NCBI GenBank assembly: GCA_013122435.1
Contig: WYDT01000021.1
Span: forward strand, 1-64,000
DNA: 64,000 bases
Direction of reading: 5' to 3'
Source of the DNA: Chloroflexi bacterium AL-N1
GTDB lineage: Bacteria > Chloroflexota > Chloroflexia > Chloroflexales > Roseiflexaceae
The notes beneath the pieces were generated by a model that was not told the DNA's origin, made no database searches, and saw only the letters and a list, made by a program, of their open reading frames with translations. Positions 1 to 8,210 of the stretch are shown here, piece after piece. Position 1 is the first letter of the stretch; each line of letters begins with the position of its first letter. The translations under genes and the position numbers were made by a program.

Positions 1-55
1 CGCGTCTGCTGTACACCACCCGCGCAAAATTCTGGCCACTGCCAACCATCAGCAT
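1..55 (-). CDS. Start of a tenth integron cassette gene, cut by window edge
   Basis: An ATG at 53-55 on the minus strand opens a frame that stays open to the window edge (18 codons, beginning MLMVGSGQNFARVV). It lies on the far side of the attC at 92-187 and has the same orientation as the other cassette genes, so it is probably the start of the tenth cassette gene. An AGGCGG-like ribosome site lies upstream. Too little is visible to name a function. Confidence 0.35.
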   Translation of the reverse strand, partial: MLMVGSGQNFARVVYSRR

Positions 56-91
56 GACGCCAATCCGCCTGCCTATCAAATCACACACATT

Positions 92-187
92 GCCCAACGG
101 TCAGCTTGAGGGGCGCGAGTACGCCTTTACGCCGTGGTGTTCCATTCGTAATGAGCATTGCCCTAGCTGGATACGCACGGGTTCGGC
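92..187 (-). other. attC recombination site of cassette 9
   Basis: On the + strand the site starts with the core gcccaac (92-98) and ends with gttcggc (181-187). These fit the attC core consensus RYYYAAC and GTTRRRY, 96 bp apart, in the gap just after the stop of the methyltransferase gene. The folded secondary structure was not computed. Confidence 0.75.
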
Positions 188-215
188 CCACCGTTCGCGC
201 TACGCCGCACCCGCG

Positions 216-980
216 CTACACGGCCAAAAGGCACACATAGGCCATGCCCATAATGCCCCGATAACCGCGATAGTACGCTTCGCGGTGGCTGGATGCCCGG
301 CGCAGCACCTCAGCGTAGTCGGGGTGACTCGACCTGTTGTTCGCCAGCCATTCGGCATAGGCCGCCGCATACCCGGATTCAAAATGATCCCACTCGTCGA
401 GGTTGGCTTCGTGAACCTGCATGACCGCGAACCCACTGCTCGCGGCAAGATCGATCAGGTCTGGCAAGAATACGAATTCGTCCACTCGCCCGGCAAGATG
501 CGCGATTGCAGCGTCAGTGGGTGCGGTGTTCCAAATTGCCTCGCCGTAGACCACGGGCGCACCACGTTCAACCAACTGTCGCAGCGTTGCCAGCGCACCG
601 GCGTAGTTCAACGGTTGGTTCATCTCAGTGGCGTGGCCCCAAATCTGCGAGGCGCCAATGCAGATCGCCCCTTGCACTGGCCCCGGAAGATGCACGCGTG
701 CATCCCCGCTAATCAAATCGAGCCTGTCTGCAACGCCATGGATCGCTGCAAGCTGCTGCGCATGTCGAATCCCTTCGTCGTCAGTGTCGATGCCAATCGC
801 ACGGATGCGGTTGTTCATTTGAAGGAGCCGCAGCAACAGCGCAGCCCAGCCACATCCAAGGTCAACCACAGTGCCATGCGCATGGGCAGCAACAAACTGC
901 ACGAGTTCCGTGGCACGGTACCCCGACAACGGCGCCATGAACTCCAAATGGTGATGTGCTGGCCTAAAATGAAGTGACAT
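216..980 (-). CDS. Class I SAM-dependent methyltransferase (cassette 9)
   Basis: This 254-residue protein has the Rossmann methyltransferase motif I (VVDLGCGWAALLLRLL, about residues 38-53) followed by an acidic strand end (GIDTDDEG) that normally binds the SAM ribose. Its substrate cannot be told; proteins of this kind modify small molecules, proteins or nucleic acids. It is cytoplasmic, with no signal or membrane segment. The gene is high in G+C compared with the cassettes further right. It sits alone between attC sites at 1002-1060 and 92-187, so it is a cassette gene probably dependent on an integron promoter or read-through. A + strand frame over 54-977 is a shadow of this gene. Confidence 0.82.
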   Translation of the reverse strand: MSLHFRPAHHHLEFMAPLSGYRATELVQFVAAHAHGTVVDLGCGWAALLLRLLQMNNRIRAIGIDTDDEGIRHAQQLAAIHGVADRLDLISGDARVHLPGPVQGAICIGASQIWGHATEMNQPLNYAGALATLRQLVERGAPVVYGEAIWNTAPTDAAIAHLAGRVDEFVFLPDLIDLAASSGFAVMQVHEANLDEWDHFESGYAAAYAEWLANNRSSHPDYAEVLRRASSHREAYYRGYRGIMGMAYVCLLAV

Positions 981-1001
981 GGGTCAGCTTCTCCCTGTGC
1001 G

Positions 1002-1060
1002 CCCGAACGTTCGCTCTAAGCTGCCTGCCGTAGCGCGTCGGCTCGAACGCGGGGTTCGGC
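1002..1060 (-). other. attC recombination site of cassette 8
   Basis: A 59-bp site with the core gttcggc at 1054-1060 and the degenerate partner cccgaac at 1002-1008. It lies between the methyltransferase start and the GNAT stop, as expected for the attC behind the GNAT gene. The left core departs from RYYYAAC at two positions, so this is one of the weaker sites. Confidence 0.65.
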
Positions 1061-1076
1061 GGCACTGCGCGACGGC

Positions 1077-2006
1077 TCATTCCCAAACCATGTCTAACTG
1101 ACGCGCAAGGACGCGATAGCCGGCGCGCAAAAACGCCCGAGCCATCGGTGCGTTCCCGACGTCGGTGGCGCCTCTGATTCGGGAGACAGCCGCACCTGCC
1201 AGCACGCGGGTGCCCTCTGCCAGGATGTCGTCGACGTAGCCGTGGCCACGAAACTCCGGAAGCACGCCGATGTATGCAATGATTGGGTGGTAGGCGTTGC
1301 GAGCAGGAATGACGAAGCCAACGGGACGGCCATCGGGCAGTTCGGCGATACGCCACCAAGCATGCGATGAGGTGTAGCGGGCGAGTTCGTTCTCGTACTG
1401 TGACGCGGCCTGCTCTGCCGGAGTCATGGCCGTGAGTTCTCGGATGGTGTGCGCGTCGAGCGTTCCGGAAACGACCTCGGTCATGAGGTCGACCAGTTCT
1501 TCGCGATTGGCAATCGGTCGGAACGTCAGTCGCGTTGACGCTGGAGGAACGGGGGCGCCGACGTCCCACTGGAACCGCAGGCGTTCGGCGAGGGGGCGAG
1601 CGCCGAACCGGCCGAGCGCTGCGCCGCGCCGCTCGGCTTCACGTACCTCCGCTGGCTCCTCGCGCCAATCGGGCGCGAGGAGCCAGCGGAGGTACTGCGG
1701 CGGCGTACCGTCGCGCGGCAAGACGGCCCGCATCGCGGTTGCTACCAAGGCGTCACCGGCGTGATCGTCGAGACCTGATATATCAAAGATGTCGAGCACC
1801 GCTGGCGGCTCGCCAGCCGAGCGCGTCCACCAGCCGATCCGACCAAGGAGTCTTCCATCCTGCACGGCGACCCACAGCCACTCCAGCCGCCGGCGACCGC
1901 AATCGAGGTCGCTGTGTATCTCATGGTTGATCGCATAGGGGATCGAGCAGAAGAGGTCAAGCTCCTCGCGTCCGTTGAGCGGTCGAATGGAGAAGTCAGA
2001 CTGCAT
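1077..2006 (-). CDS. GNAT-family N-acetyltransferase, two-domain (cassette 8)
   Basis: A 309-residue protein. The C-terminal half has the acetyl-CoA binding motif of GNAT enzymes (GVLPEFRGHGYVDDIL, about residues 248-263) and the following helix and strand (NAPMARAFLRAGYRV). The N-terminal half looks like a second, degenerate GNAT fold, so this is probably a tandem GNAT. Such proteins transfer an acetyl group to amines of drugs, metabolites or proteins; the acceptor is unknown. The ATG is preceded by GGAGAC. GNAT genes are common integron cargo. The coding sequence contains a perfect 24-bp inverted repeat (1643-1695) with no break in frame. Confidence 0.85.
   Translation of the reverse strand: MQSDFSIRPLNGREELDLFCSIPYAINHEIHSDLDCGRRRLEWLWVAVQDGRLLGRIGWWTRSAGEPPAVLDIFDISGLDDHAGDALVATAMRAVLPRDGTPPQYLRWLLAPDWREEPAEVREAERRGAALGRFGARPLAERLRFQWDVGAPVPPASTRLTFRPIANREELVDLMTEVVSGTLDAHTIRELTAMTPAEQAASQYENELARYTSSHAWWRIAELPDGRPVGFVIPARNAYHPIIAYIGVLPEFRGHGYVDDILAEGTRVLAGAAVSRIRGATDVGNAPMARAFLRAGYRVLARQLDMVWE
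1643..1695. repeat. Perfect 24-bp inverted repeat inside the GNAT gene
   Basis: Positions 1643-1666 are the exact reverse complement of 1672-1695, separated by five bases (aatcg). The arms are G+C rich and would make a very stable hairpin in the mRNA or single-stranded DNA. The reading frame is open through both arms, encoding a stretch from YLRWLLAP to AEVREAE. Confidence 0.95.
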
Positions 2007-2069
2007 GATGTCTCCTTGCGCGACGTTGCTTGCAAATAAGAGTCAGAATAGCCACAGTGAATCCTTACG

Positions 2070-2194
2070 GCCCAACGTTTGCATAACCTGCGCGGCGTTT
2101 TGCGCTCCGAGAATTGTTTTGCTCTGATTGAAACTCGGAAAATCGCGCCGGTTTGCTCAAGGCGAAGCCGTGTCAGGTTTATGCTGGGTTGGGC
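2070..2194 (-). other. attC recombination site of cassette 7
   Basis: A 125-bp site bounded by gcccaac (2070-2076) and gttgggc (2188-2194), exact complements of each other and matches to RYYYAAC and GTTRRRY. It follows the DinB-like gene. Its length and inner layout resemble the site at 2817-2941. Confidence 0.82.
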
Positions 2195-2257
2195 CGCATT
2201 TTACTTTCTTCGCTTGCTACAACTCTTTTTGTTCTTGTATACATGCTCACTCTAGTA

Positions 2258-2740
2258 TTACTGATTTCCCATTTCATCAAAATACGTCCAACTCGAAACA
2301 TCTGGCGGTTCAATCCCTATTTGCGTCAAAATCGACATGATCTGAGAACGATGTTCGGTGGCATGGTTGATGACTTGATTAAGAATGATGGTCTTAGGGA
2401 CATCACGCGGTGTACCATCCCAATCGATCTGAACGGTATCACTTTCTTTTACTTTAGTGGCCCACTCAATGAAACCGGCCCCTGTGATTTTTACTGTCGC
2501 TAACATATCTGAAATGCTCATTGGAGCATCATCTTCTGGGTAATGGAAACGTTTCCCGGTACTGATGCGAGAAAAATATCCTTGCTCTGCTCTAACGATA
2601 TGAAGTAGCGTGTCACGTATTGAACCAAAAACGCCAGCAATACTAGCGTCTAGTTGTTCATCAGTTAACCCACTGCATGCCTCAAACAAACGCAGGTTTG
2701 CCCACAAATCATGACTAAAGATCGTCTCTATTGTATCCAT
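2258..2740 (-). CDS. DinB-family protein (cassette 7)
   Basis: A 160-residue protein of the DinB/YfiT four-helix-bundle family. It shows the helix-1 start (IFSHDLWANLRLFEAC), the first histidine in LLHIVRAEQ and the paired histidines in VINHATEHRSQI that normally bind a metal. Family members are thiol S-transferases or damage-induced proteins of unknown substrate. I chose the ATG at 2740 because AGGAG lies six bases upstream; a start seven codons earlier is possible. It is the only gene between two attC sites. Confidence 0.85.
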   Translation of the reverse strand: MDTIETIFSHDLWANLRLFEACSGLTDEQLDASIAGVFGSIRDTLLHIVRAEQGYFSRISTGKRFHYPEDDAPMSISDMLATVKITGAGFIEWATKVKESDTVQIDWDGTPRDVPKTIILNQVINHATEHRSQIMSILTQIGIEPPDVSSWTYFDEMGNQ

Positions 2741-2816
2741 CACAGCTCCTGTTGATTTCAATATTTCTACAAAAATCGTTTTCGATCATTTTACCCCATG
2801 ACAAATGTTCTCTGCG

Positions 2817-2941
2817 GCCCAACGAGTGCGTGTGCTGCCGGGCGGCGTGGGCTGAAGCGCCGATTTGCCCCGATTGAATGCCCGAAAAGCGCCACGCTTA
2901 CCCGCGTGCGCCAGCACGGTCAGCACCACGCGGGGTTGGGC
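2817..2941 (-). other. attC recombination site of cassette 6
   Basis: A 125-bp site bounded by gcccaac (2817-2823) and gttgggc (2935-2941), perfect complementary core sites. It follows the DUF3267 gene by 107 bases and precedes the DinB cassette. Confidence 0.82.
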
Positions 2942-3008
2942 GTTTTTTGTTGCGCAGACTCGCTGGCTAAAAAAGACGCTACTGCTAACACGATAAGAGT
3001 TTACACAC

Positions 3009-3036
3009 TTAGCTTTTGGTCATGACCAAAAGCTAA
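3009..3036. repeat. Perfect 28-bp palindrome without a loop
   Basis: The 14-base arm 3009-3022 is the exact reverse complement of 3023-3036 (centre tcatga). It starts 12 bases after the stop of the DUF3267 gene. In the + direction it is followed by TTTT, but in the gene's own direction there is no T-run, so it is not a textbook terminator. It could be a protein-binding palindrome or a transcript 3' end hairpin. Confidence 0.9.
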
Positions 3037-3048
3037 TTTTAACCATAT

Positions 3049-3660
3049 TCAGGACTTCGGTAAAAACAATCGTATTCCATCTCGTTCATCTATCACATAG
3101 GCTGTGTTTGCATAACGCAGCACGATCATCGTTATCCACACATCTCCCACTGCGCCACTCGCATTGATGGTTCCACATATTCCCAATAAGACAACCCATA
3201 ACGTTCCCCGCAATAACCACATTCCCAAAACGACCAGGATACTTATGAAAATTAGTGGCGCAAGCGATATGACTACATAGTTGTTTCGATGATAGGCATA
3301 TTCGGGGGACGTGGCGTAGAACATCAACCCTTTCCAGATAATGCCATACTTGGGCTTTGCGCCAAATATCTGCATTGCCATACCGTGTGTTAATTCATGT
3401 AATACCAATGTCAGCAGACACCCAACGATAACCAAACTAATTTTGCCTAAACCGAAACTGAAATGGCTTTCCATCGGCAACTTTCCCAGACTAATGGCTA
3501 TACTGGAAAAAATTACGCCAAAAATGACAAAGAGGAATAAGCCAAAGATATTTAACATGATAGCGCGGATAGGTTTTTCTGTCACTTTCCAAGACAGGGC
3601 TTCTTGATAATCATTGGGTAATGCCCCTGATGTAAGAATGGGGTTATTTATCTTTGCCAT
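3049..3660 (-). CDS. DUF3267 membrane zinc-metalloprotease-like protein (cassette 6)
   Basis: A 203-residue membrane protein with about four hydrophobic segments. It has the zincin motif HELTH (residues 88-92), followed by GMAMQIFGAKPKYG and a later Asp in SGAVGDVW (D173), the arrangement seen in DUF3267 proteins, which resemble site-2-type membrane peptidases. No substrate is known. I use the ATG at 3660 (MAKINNPIL): the open frame runs back to 3804, but that extension reads through the attC site at 3696-3781 and into the preceding gene. The gene is fairly A+T rich, unlike the methyltransferase and GNAT cassettes. Confidence 0.82.
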   Translation of the reverse strand: MAKINNPILTSGALPNDYQEALSWKVTEKPIRAIMLNIFGLFLFVIFGVIFSSIAISLGKLPMESHFSFGLGKISLVIVGCLLTLVLHELTHGMAMQIFGAKPKYGIIWKGLMFYATSPEYAYHRNNYVVISLAPLIFISILVVLGMWLLRGTLWVVLLGICGTINASGAVGDVWITMIVLRYANTAYVIDERDGIRLFLPKS

Positions 3661-3695
3661 AGATTTCCTTGATAAATGAAGAGCATGTATGAAAC

Positions 3696-3781
3696 GCCCA
3701 ACGGTGAAGCTCAACGGCGGCAAGTAACCTTGCGGGCTTAACCAAGATATTAAATCCGTCCGTTGCAGCGCAATGTTGGGC
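3696..3781 (-). other. attC recombination site of cassette 5
   Basis: An 86-bp site bounded by gcccaac (3696-3702) and gttgggc (3775-3781). The outer parts (ggtgaagctca on the left, gcgcaatgtt on the right) closely match those of the attC at 6595-6718, so the two belong to one attC subfamily. Confidence 0.82.
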
Positions 3782-3800
3782 GGCTTAACGAGAAAGCTGC

Positions 3801-5618
3801 TCATGAAATAAAAATCTTAAGAGCAGCATCTACTAGTAGCTGTTTTTGAGCATCTATTTCATTCCTCGTCCATACTGTCTTTGCTACTATTTCTTGGGTT
3901 AATAAAACAGAAGATGTCTGATAGAGAGGCGCTTTACTCGTGAATGGATCATTCCCGCCTAAAGTATTTTGGGCTGGATCCATAATTGTCAAATTTCCAA
4001 GTGTATTTTTTAGCGGTTCAAGATTAGTATCTAACACTGTACCATCAGCGTTGCGTGGATAAATATGCTCAATCGATGTTCCTGCAAAGTCATAAACTCT
4101 ACTTTTATCAACACAAACAGGTGTTCCAGTTGCACCATTTTTGTACCACTGATAATAATATTCGACTGTCATGAGGAAGTATTTGAGAGGTTTATTACTT
4201 CTTCCAACTTCTTTGTACTCAAGCGTATTTAGAGCATTTGAAAATGTTAAATCTGTCGCTTTTGTATTAATTAAGTTTTGCAGTTTGGCTCTGATACTAG
4301 AGATATTATACGCAGTCGGGTTCTGTCTAATCGCTAGTGACTCCTGATAGTACACACCCTTCAATGGAGTTACATGTTGATTACATATTATTTTGTATCT
4401 GAAGAAGGTTCTTTCAACAATCTGAACTATTTCAGAGAACAGCCTATGGTCGAGTTTAGCCGCTGCAAGAAATAAAGGAATTGACAGAGTATGTCCGAGT
4501 TCAACTAATAGAATATTCAAGCGGCTCCTGTCCCAGCTTGTAATAGGCTGCTGCACAGGATATAACCATTGCCCCTCAACAAGCTTTCTACAATTGAGGA
4601 TGTCCTCATAAATATTTTTTACCGTTGAATGAATCTGTTGTGCATCATGCAGTGTTGGGCTAATTGACTGATGCTGGGGGAAAAATTTATCGAGAAACAT
4701 ATCAAACAAGGCATTTTGCTGCGGTCTACTTCCTTGGTAAGACTCGTAAATCCAATTTAGATAATTGTTGGTATCGGTAGAAGGATCAGCTAATATGTCA
4801 TCCCACATTCTCTCAACAGCATCTTGTTGTTGATTAAAGCCTTCTAAAAGCTCCAATGTTTTAGCTCTCAGCAAATCACCATCTGTTAGATTCGTACCTC
4901 TGTCATTAATAACCTGAAAAAGCCGGAATGCATCATTTCGGCTACTGGTTACCATGTGAAGAATAGTAAAGTCATTATCCAGAATATTCTGTATTATCTC
5001 AAGATCGTCAATCTTGTCCTCAATTCTAGTATAAGAAGCGATAATTGACTGAATAGTGCTGTTCAAAGAGTCATATGCATGTAAAATCTTTCTATGGGAA
5101 TCTCTTGAAGCAGAGGGATTCATCTCTCGAATTAATTCTTTGTAAAAAGCTTGATCGGCTCTAGAAAGTTCTAAGACCTCAACAGGAGTAACTACTCTTT
5201 GAACCTCTTGGCTAAATTCTATAAACCGCTCAGATAACTTATCTATTCGTACCCTTATAATTGCTTCGTTAGCTGTATCTCCTAAACTCTGCGCTTCTGC
5301 TTGTAGTTCCCTATATTGTTTTACTAAACAAGAAACCAGCAAGGTGAATGTTGCAATCCTTTGCTGCCCATCGATAATTTCATATTTGTGCTGATTAACT
5401 GTGCCTGTAACAGAGTGTTTTACACTCAAAATCCCACCAAAAAAGTGATTTACAGGTGAACTTGACTTCCTTTTCTCAAAACACTTTTTTAGGTCTTTTA
5501 TAAAATCAGACACAGATTCAGCATCCCAAGCATAAGCTCTTTGGTACTTTGGGATGAAGAACATAGGTTTATATGCGAATAGGCTACCAATAGAAGTATA
5601 TGCTGGCTCAATATTCAT
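3801..5618 (-). CDS. DUF262/DUF1524 GmrSD-like nuclease, probable anti-phage (cassette 5)
   Basis: A 605-residue protein with an N-terminal DUF262 (ParB-like NTPase) domain: IPKYQRAYAW at residues 22-31 and DGQQR at 83-87. The C-terminal DUF1524 domain of the HNH type has SIEHIYPRN at about residues 515-523 followed by NTLGNLTIM. This arrangement is that of the type IV modification-dependent restriction enzyme GmrSD and of the SspE defence protein, which cut modified phage DNA or sense backbone modification. The gene is notably A+T rich against both its neighbours and the host genes. It is alone in its cassette, the largest in the array (about 2.0 kb). Defence is inferred from the family and was not shown here. 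Confidence 0.88.
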   Translation of the reverse strand: MNIEPAYTSIGSLFAYKPMFFIPKYQRAYAWDAESVSDFIKDLKKCFEKRKSSSPVNHFFGGILSVKHSVTGTVNQHKYEIIDGQQRIATFTLLVSCLVKQYRELQAEAQSLGDTANEAIIRVRIDKLSERFIEFSQEVQRVVTPVEVLELSRADQAFYKELIREMNPSASRDSHRKILHAYDSLNSTIQSIIASYTRIEDKIDDLEIIQNILDNDFTILHMVTSSRNDAFRLFQVINDRGTNLTDGDLLRAKTLELLEGFNQQQDAVERMWDDILADPSTDTNNYLNWIYESYQGSRPQQNALFDMFLDKFFPQHQSISPTLHDAQQIHSTVKNIYEDILNCRKLVEGQWLYPVQQPITSWDRSRLNILLVELGHTLSIPLFLAAAKLDHRLFSEIVQIVERTFFRYKIICNQHVTPLKGVYYQESLAIRQNPTAYNISSIRAKLQNLINTKATDLTFSNALNTLEYKEVGRSNKPLKYFLMTVEYYYQWYKNGATGTPVCVDKSRVYDFAGTSIEHIYPRNADGTVLDTNLEPLKNTLGNLTIMDPAQNTLGGNDPFTSKAPLYQTSSVLLTQEIVAKTVWTRNEIDAQKQLLVDAALKIFIS

Positions 5619-5729
5619 ACAGATCCCTTAAGTGCTCCTACGGTATTTTCACTTTATATATCTTACTAATGAACATGGGTTGAGTGCTTAAGCTGTACAA
5701 GAGCCAAGGAGTGTAAGCAGAGTACAGAC

Positions 5730-5802
5730 GCCCAACGCTTGAACTAAGGGGCCACATCAATCGCGAAGCGATTGATTGGTCCGCTTGAGTGAGTAGTTAG
5801 GC
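5730..5802 (-). other. attC recombination site of cassette 4
   Basis: A 73-bp site bounded by gcccaac (5730-5736) and gttaggc (5796-5802). The inner part contains the hairpin aatcgc-gaa-gcgatt flanked by further complementary bases, typical of short attC sites. Confidence 0.82.
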
Positions 5803-5863
5803 GAGTCTACGGGCGAAAGAGGCGAGACAGATGATGAGACCCTCGGACCAAACACAACTCTGT

Positions 5864-6541
5864 CTATTGCGAGTCTCTGGTGGTGCTGTCTCCGGGGACA
5901 GCCCAACGGGAAAACTGCTCACGCACAGCAAGTGCAATATCCCTAGCATGCTCGAGATCGCGCTTTTGAAGCGTGATGACCGCCTCTGACTCGGCATTTA
6001 GCTGCAGTCGCATTGCCGGAAAACTCTCGATCTCACCAAGAGAAAACTCACCGTCTTCTTTCAGCCAAAGAATGACTAGGAATGAATCGCCAACTAAATA
6101 CCTCTGGCGGCCAATACCATCACGCATTACTGGCAGCGTGAATACGTGTTCGCCGGTCGGAATGAGTTGATTGCCGTGGAAGCTTCCAGTTCTCGCGTAA
6201 ACGCTCAATCCACGTGCGTTGCCTTGAACCACCACACTTTCCCCATCTAGAAGCGCGGGCAAGCCTTGCTCAGCAGTTCCGTAGGGAAAATTGACCCACA
6301 TAGTTGCTTGATCGTCATTTGTCAGCGTGACGTACACCATCCTCGGAATCTGCCAGAGCCTTGCTTGGCAGGGCAATGTGGGGTGGGGCGTTAGAGGCGG
6401 CAGCTCAAGCGTGGAAGGATCAATCGCCGACGCTCCGTTGATGCACTGATAGTAGGAACGAACCCCAATCGTTTCTTGATCGGCACTGTGATCAGAGCAG
6501 GAACAGAGAACGACAATGATCGCCCCAAGCCACAAACGCAT
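5864..6541 (-). CDS. Putative lipoprotein of unknown function (cassette 4)
   Basis: A 225-residue protein with a short hydrophobic start (MRLWLGAIIVVLCSC) that ends in a lipobox-like LCSC, so it is probably an exported lipoprotein. The rest has no motif I recognise; it is rich in strand-like segments. I use the ATG at 6541 because GAGGTGG lies five bases upstream; a GTG three codons earlier is the alternative. It is the sole gene of its cassette. A shorter frame at 5797-5997 on the same strand is a shadow. Confidence 0.7.
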   Translation of the reverse strand: MRLWLGAIIVVLCSCSDHSADQETIGVRSYYQCINGASAIDPSTLELPPLTPHPTLPCQARLWQIPRMVYVTLTNDDQATMWVNFPYGTAEQGLPALLDGESVVVQGNARGLSVYARTGSFHGNQLIPTGEHVFTLPVMRDGIGRQRYLVGDSFLVILWLKEDGEFSLGEIESFPAMRLQLNAESEAVITLQKRDLEHARDIALAVREQFSRWAVPGDSTTRDSQ

Positions 6542-6594
6542 AACCGCCACCTCGAGATGATGCTTTTATGGAGCTCGGCGACGCTGTTGGACGC

Positions 6595-6718
6595 GCCTAA
6601 CGGTGAAGCTCAGCCGCCGGCTGCGAGTATGGCTTTGTGAAGCGGTACGGCAGTCAGCATAAATCTGATTTTCAAAAACGCCACGATTCAGCCGGTCGGC
6701 TGGAGCGCAATGTTCGGC
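6595..6718 (-). other. attC recombination site of cassette 3
   Basis: A 124-bp site bounded by gcctaac (6595-6601) and gttcggc (6712-6718). Both ends fit the core consensus apart from the C in gttcggc. Internal arms (agccgcc, and ggtcggct further on) can pair. It follows the membrane protein gene by 35 bases. Confidence 0.78.
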
Positions 6719-6753
6719 GGCCACGCGACTACCTCCATTCCTTGGGTTTGTTG

Positions 6754-7791
6754 CTATGGCGCCTTCGATTGGATTGCTTGTCGCCGCTGGTCAAGCGCAG
6801 CGCGAAAGGTATTCACATCGTCGAGGAACAGACCAATGTGGGATACTTCCTTCTCTCTACCGAATAAGCCAAATACACGCACTGGGTGCTTCAGCACTAG
6901 AACCATTTGTGGCTCCGCTGCACGGGCGAAGCTGAGATAGTCGGGGAACTTGATAGCGTTGCGCTTGGGTCGGTGGATGTCCACGATGTCCATCAGTCGA
7001 ACCGTAGCACTCCAGCGAAAGCCCGAGCGCAAGTGCAACGTCTCATCGGCAAGCACGATTGGCAGTAGGCGAAGGGCGTTGAACTCCCCAATCATCCACA
7101 ATAGACCATAAATGCTCGCCGTGGTCAGAATCCACGCAACCAATGAACTCCAATGTTGGATGAGAAGATGCAGGCCAATCGTCTCGAAAATCATCAGCAA
7201 CAAGAATACCAGGAAAACGATCGGATACAGGCTTTTACGGTGATAGGTGAAGACTTTTGCGTGCGAGTCAAACGTGTGATAGTTCAAGAACCAGCCGAAC
7301 AGCGCCAAGAAGAGCAGCACGAATTCGATCATGAAGAGTTTTATGGCAGGATGGTTACCCACACCAACACTAATACTGCTTTCCAAAGCATCACTAAAGT
7401 AGATGCTCTGGGGGCGAACTTGCTGGTAGTGCTGAGCGATACGACGCGCTCGCCACAAGAGGACACTAAGAACCGTTAGTTCGACCAGGACGAGAAGGAA
7501 GGAGGCCATGTCCAGATACTGACGATCGGTTGGTGGCAAAATGAACCTGGCAAGCATAAATGCAAGCAAAAAGATCGGGGCGATTGTGGTAGGCGAGAGC
7601 CGATATGGCCGTACAACAAGGGCGTAGAATAAAAGCGGGACGCCCACGAGCAAATCGGCGGTGACAATAGCAGCAAAGAGCGCAGTATTGGGTGGAAAGG
7701 CGGGTGCGGTAACGACCCACAGTTCGACAAAACAGAGTGCAACGACTGTGCTAATGAAAAGCAAGACACTGGTCTTACGAGTCAGATGCAT
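6754..7791 (-). CDS. Multi-pass membrane protein of unknown function (cassette 3)
   Basis: A 345-residue protein with about seven hydrophobic segments, for example VLLFISTVVALCFVELWVV near the start, FLLVLVELTVLSVLLW in the middle and VAWILTTASIYGLLWMI near residue 250. The soluble tail (ETLHLRSGFRW...VRLMDIVDI) resembles the start of a bacterial PH-like domain, which is a weak match. There are no catalytic motifs. The ATG at 7791 has GGAGCG upstream. It is the only gene of its cassette. No function is proposed. Confidence 0.75.
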   Translation of the reverse strand: MHLTRKTSVLLFISTVVALCFVELWVVTAPAFPPNTALFAAIVTADLLVGVPLLFYALVVRPYRLSPTTIAPIFLLAFMLARFILPPTDRQYLDMASFLLVLVELTVLSVLLWRARRIAQHYQQVRPQSIYFSDALESSISVGVGNHPAIKLFMIEFVLLFLALFGWFLNYHTFDSHAKVFTYHRKSLYPIVFLVFLLLMIFETIGLHLLIQHWSSLVAWILTTASIYGLLWMIGEFNALRLLPIVLADETLHLRSGFRWSATVRLMDIVDIHRPKRNAIKFPDYLSFARAAEPQMVLVLKHPVRVFGLFGREKEVSHIGLFLDDVNTFRAALDQRRQAIQSKAP

Positions 7792-7898
7792 GCTTCGCTC
7801 CTATATTCATTTCGTGATTATTTTCACGATCATCTATAACAATAGCATATTATGGTTCTTACGTCAAGCATAAGCATCAGCGAACAATTGGATGGGCC

Positions 7899-7959
7899 GC
7901 CGAACGTTCAAGCTGAGGGGCGCCGCGAAGCGGCGTCCCTCTCAAGCGACTTGTTAGGC
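7899..7959 (-). other. attC recombination site of cassette 2
   Basis: A classic 61-bp attC bounded by gccgaac (7899-7905) and gttaggc (7953-7959). Inner arms ggcgccgc and gcggcgtcc pair around a short loop, with outer arms ttcaagctgagg and cctctcaagc. The stop codon of the preceding cassette gene lies inside the right core. Confidence 0.88.
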
Positions 7960-8202
7960 ATCTGGTTGGTATACATCAGCACCGCCCCCTTGACTGTCAT
8001 GAACTATCAGAACCCGACCGCAATCACCGCACTTTACCATCACGTCATTCTTGATGATTAGGTTATTAATGAATTCTTCAGCCGTTATTCCACTGTAGTC
8101 TTCATCGAGGAACTGCTCGGGAACCACAACGGACACGCAAGCACCACAGAAGAGGTTCTTATGGAGAAGCTTGCCGCATTTGCATGTTACCCATGAGCTC
8201 AT
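7954..8202 (-). CDS. Small Cys-rich (zinc-ribbon-like) protein (cassette 2)
   Basis: An 82-residue protein with cysteine pairs at the start (CKCGKLLHKNLFCGAC) and near the end (KCGDCGRVLIV), suggesting a zinc-binding fold. The family is not recognised. The ATG at 8202 lies only eight bases after the cassette junction and has no obvious ribosome site. The TAA stop is part of the attC core at 7953-7959, so this is a very compact cassette (312 bp) with almost no non-coding DNA outside attC. Confidence 0.75.
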   Translation of the reverse strand: MSSWVTCKCGKLLHKNLFCGACVSVVVPEQFLDEDYSGITAEEFINNLIIKNDVMVKCGDCGRVLIVHDSQGGGADVYQPDA

Positions 8203-8210
8203 GTGTTGAT

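Noticed and set aside
54..977. Long open frame on the + strand over the methyltransferase gene
   Set aside because: It has no recognisable domain, covers the attC site and is the antisense shadow of the methyltransferase gene, which has clear SAM motifs.
3661..3804. N-terminal extension of the DUF3267 frame
   Set aside because: It reads through the attC at 3696-3781 and into the end of the DUF262 gene; the ATG at 3660 fits the family start.
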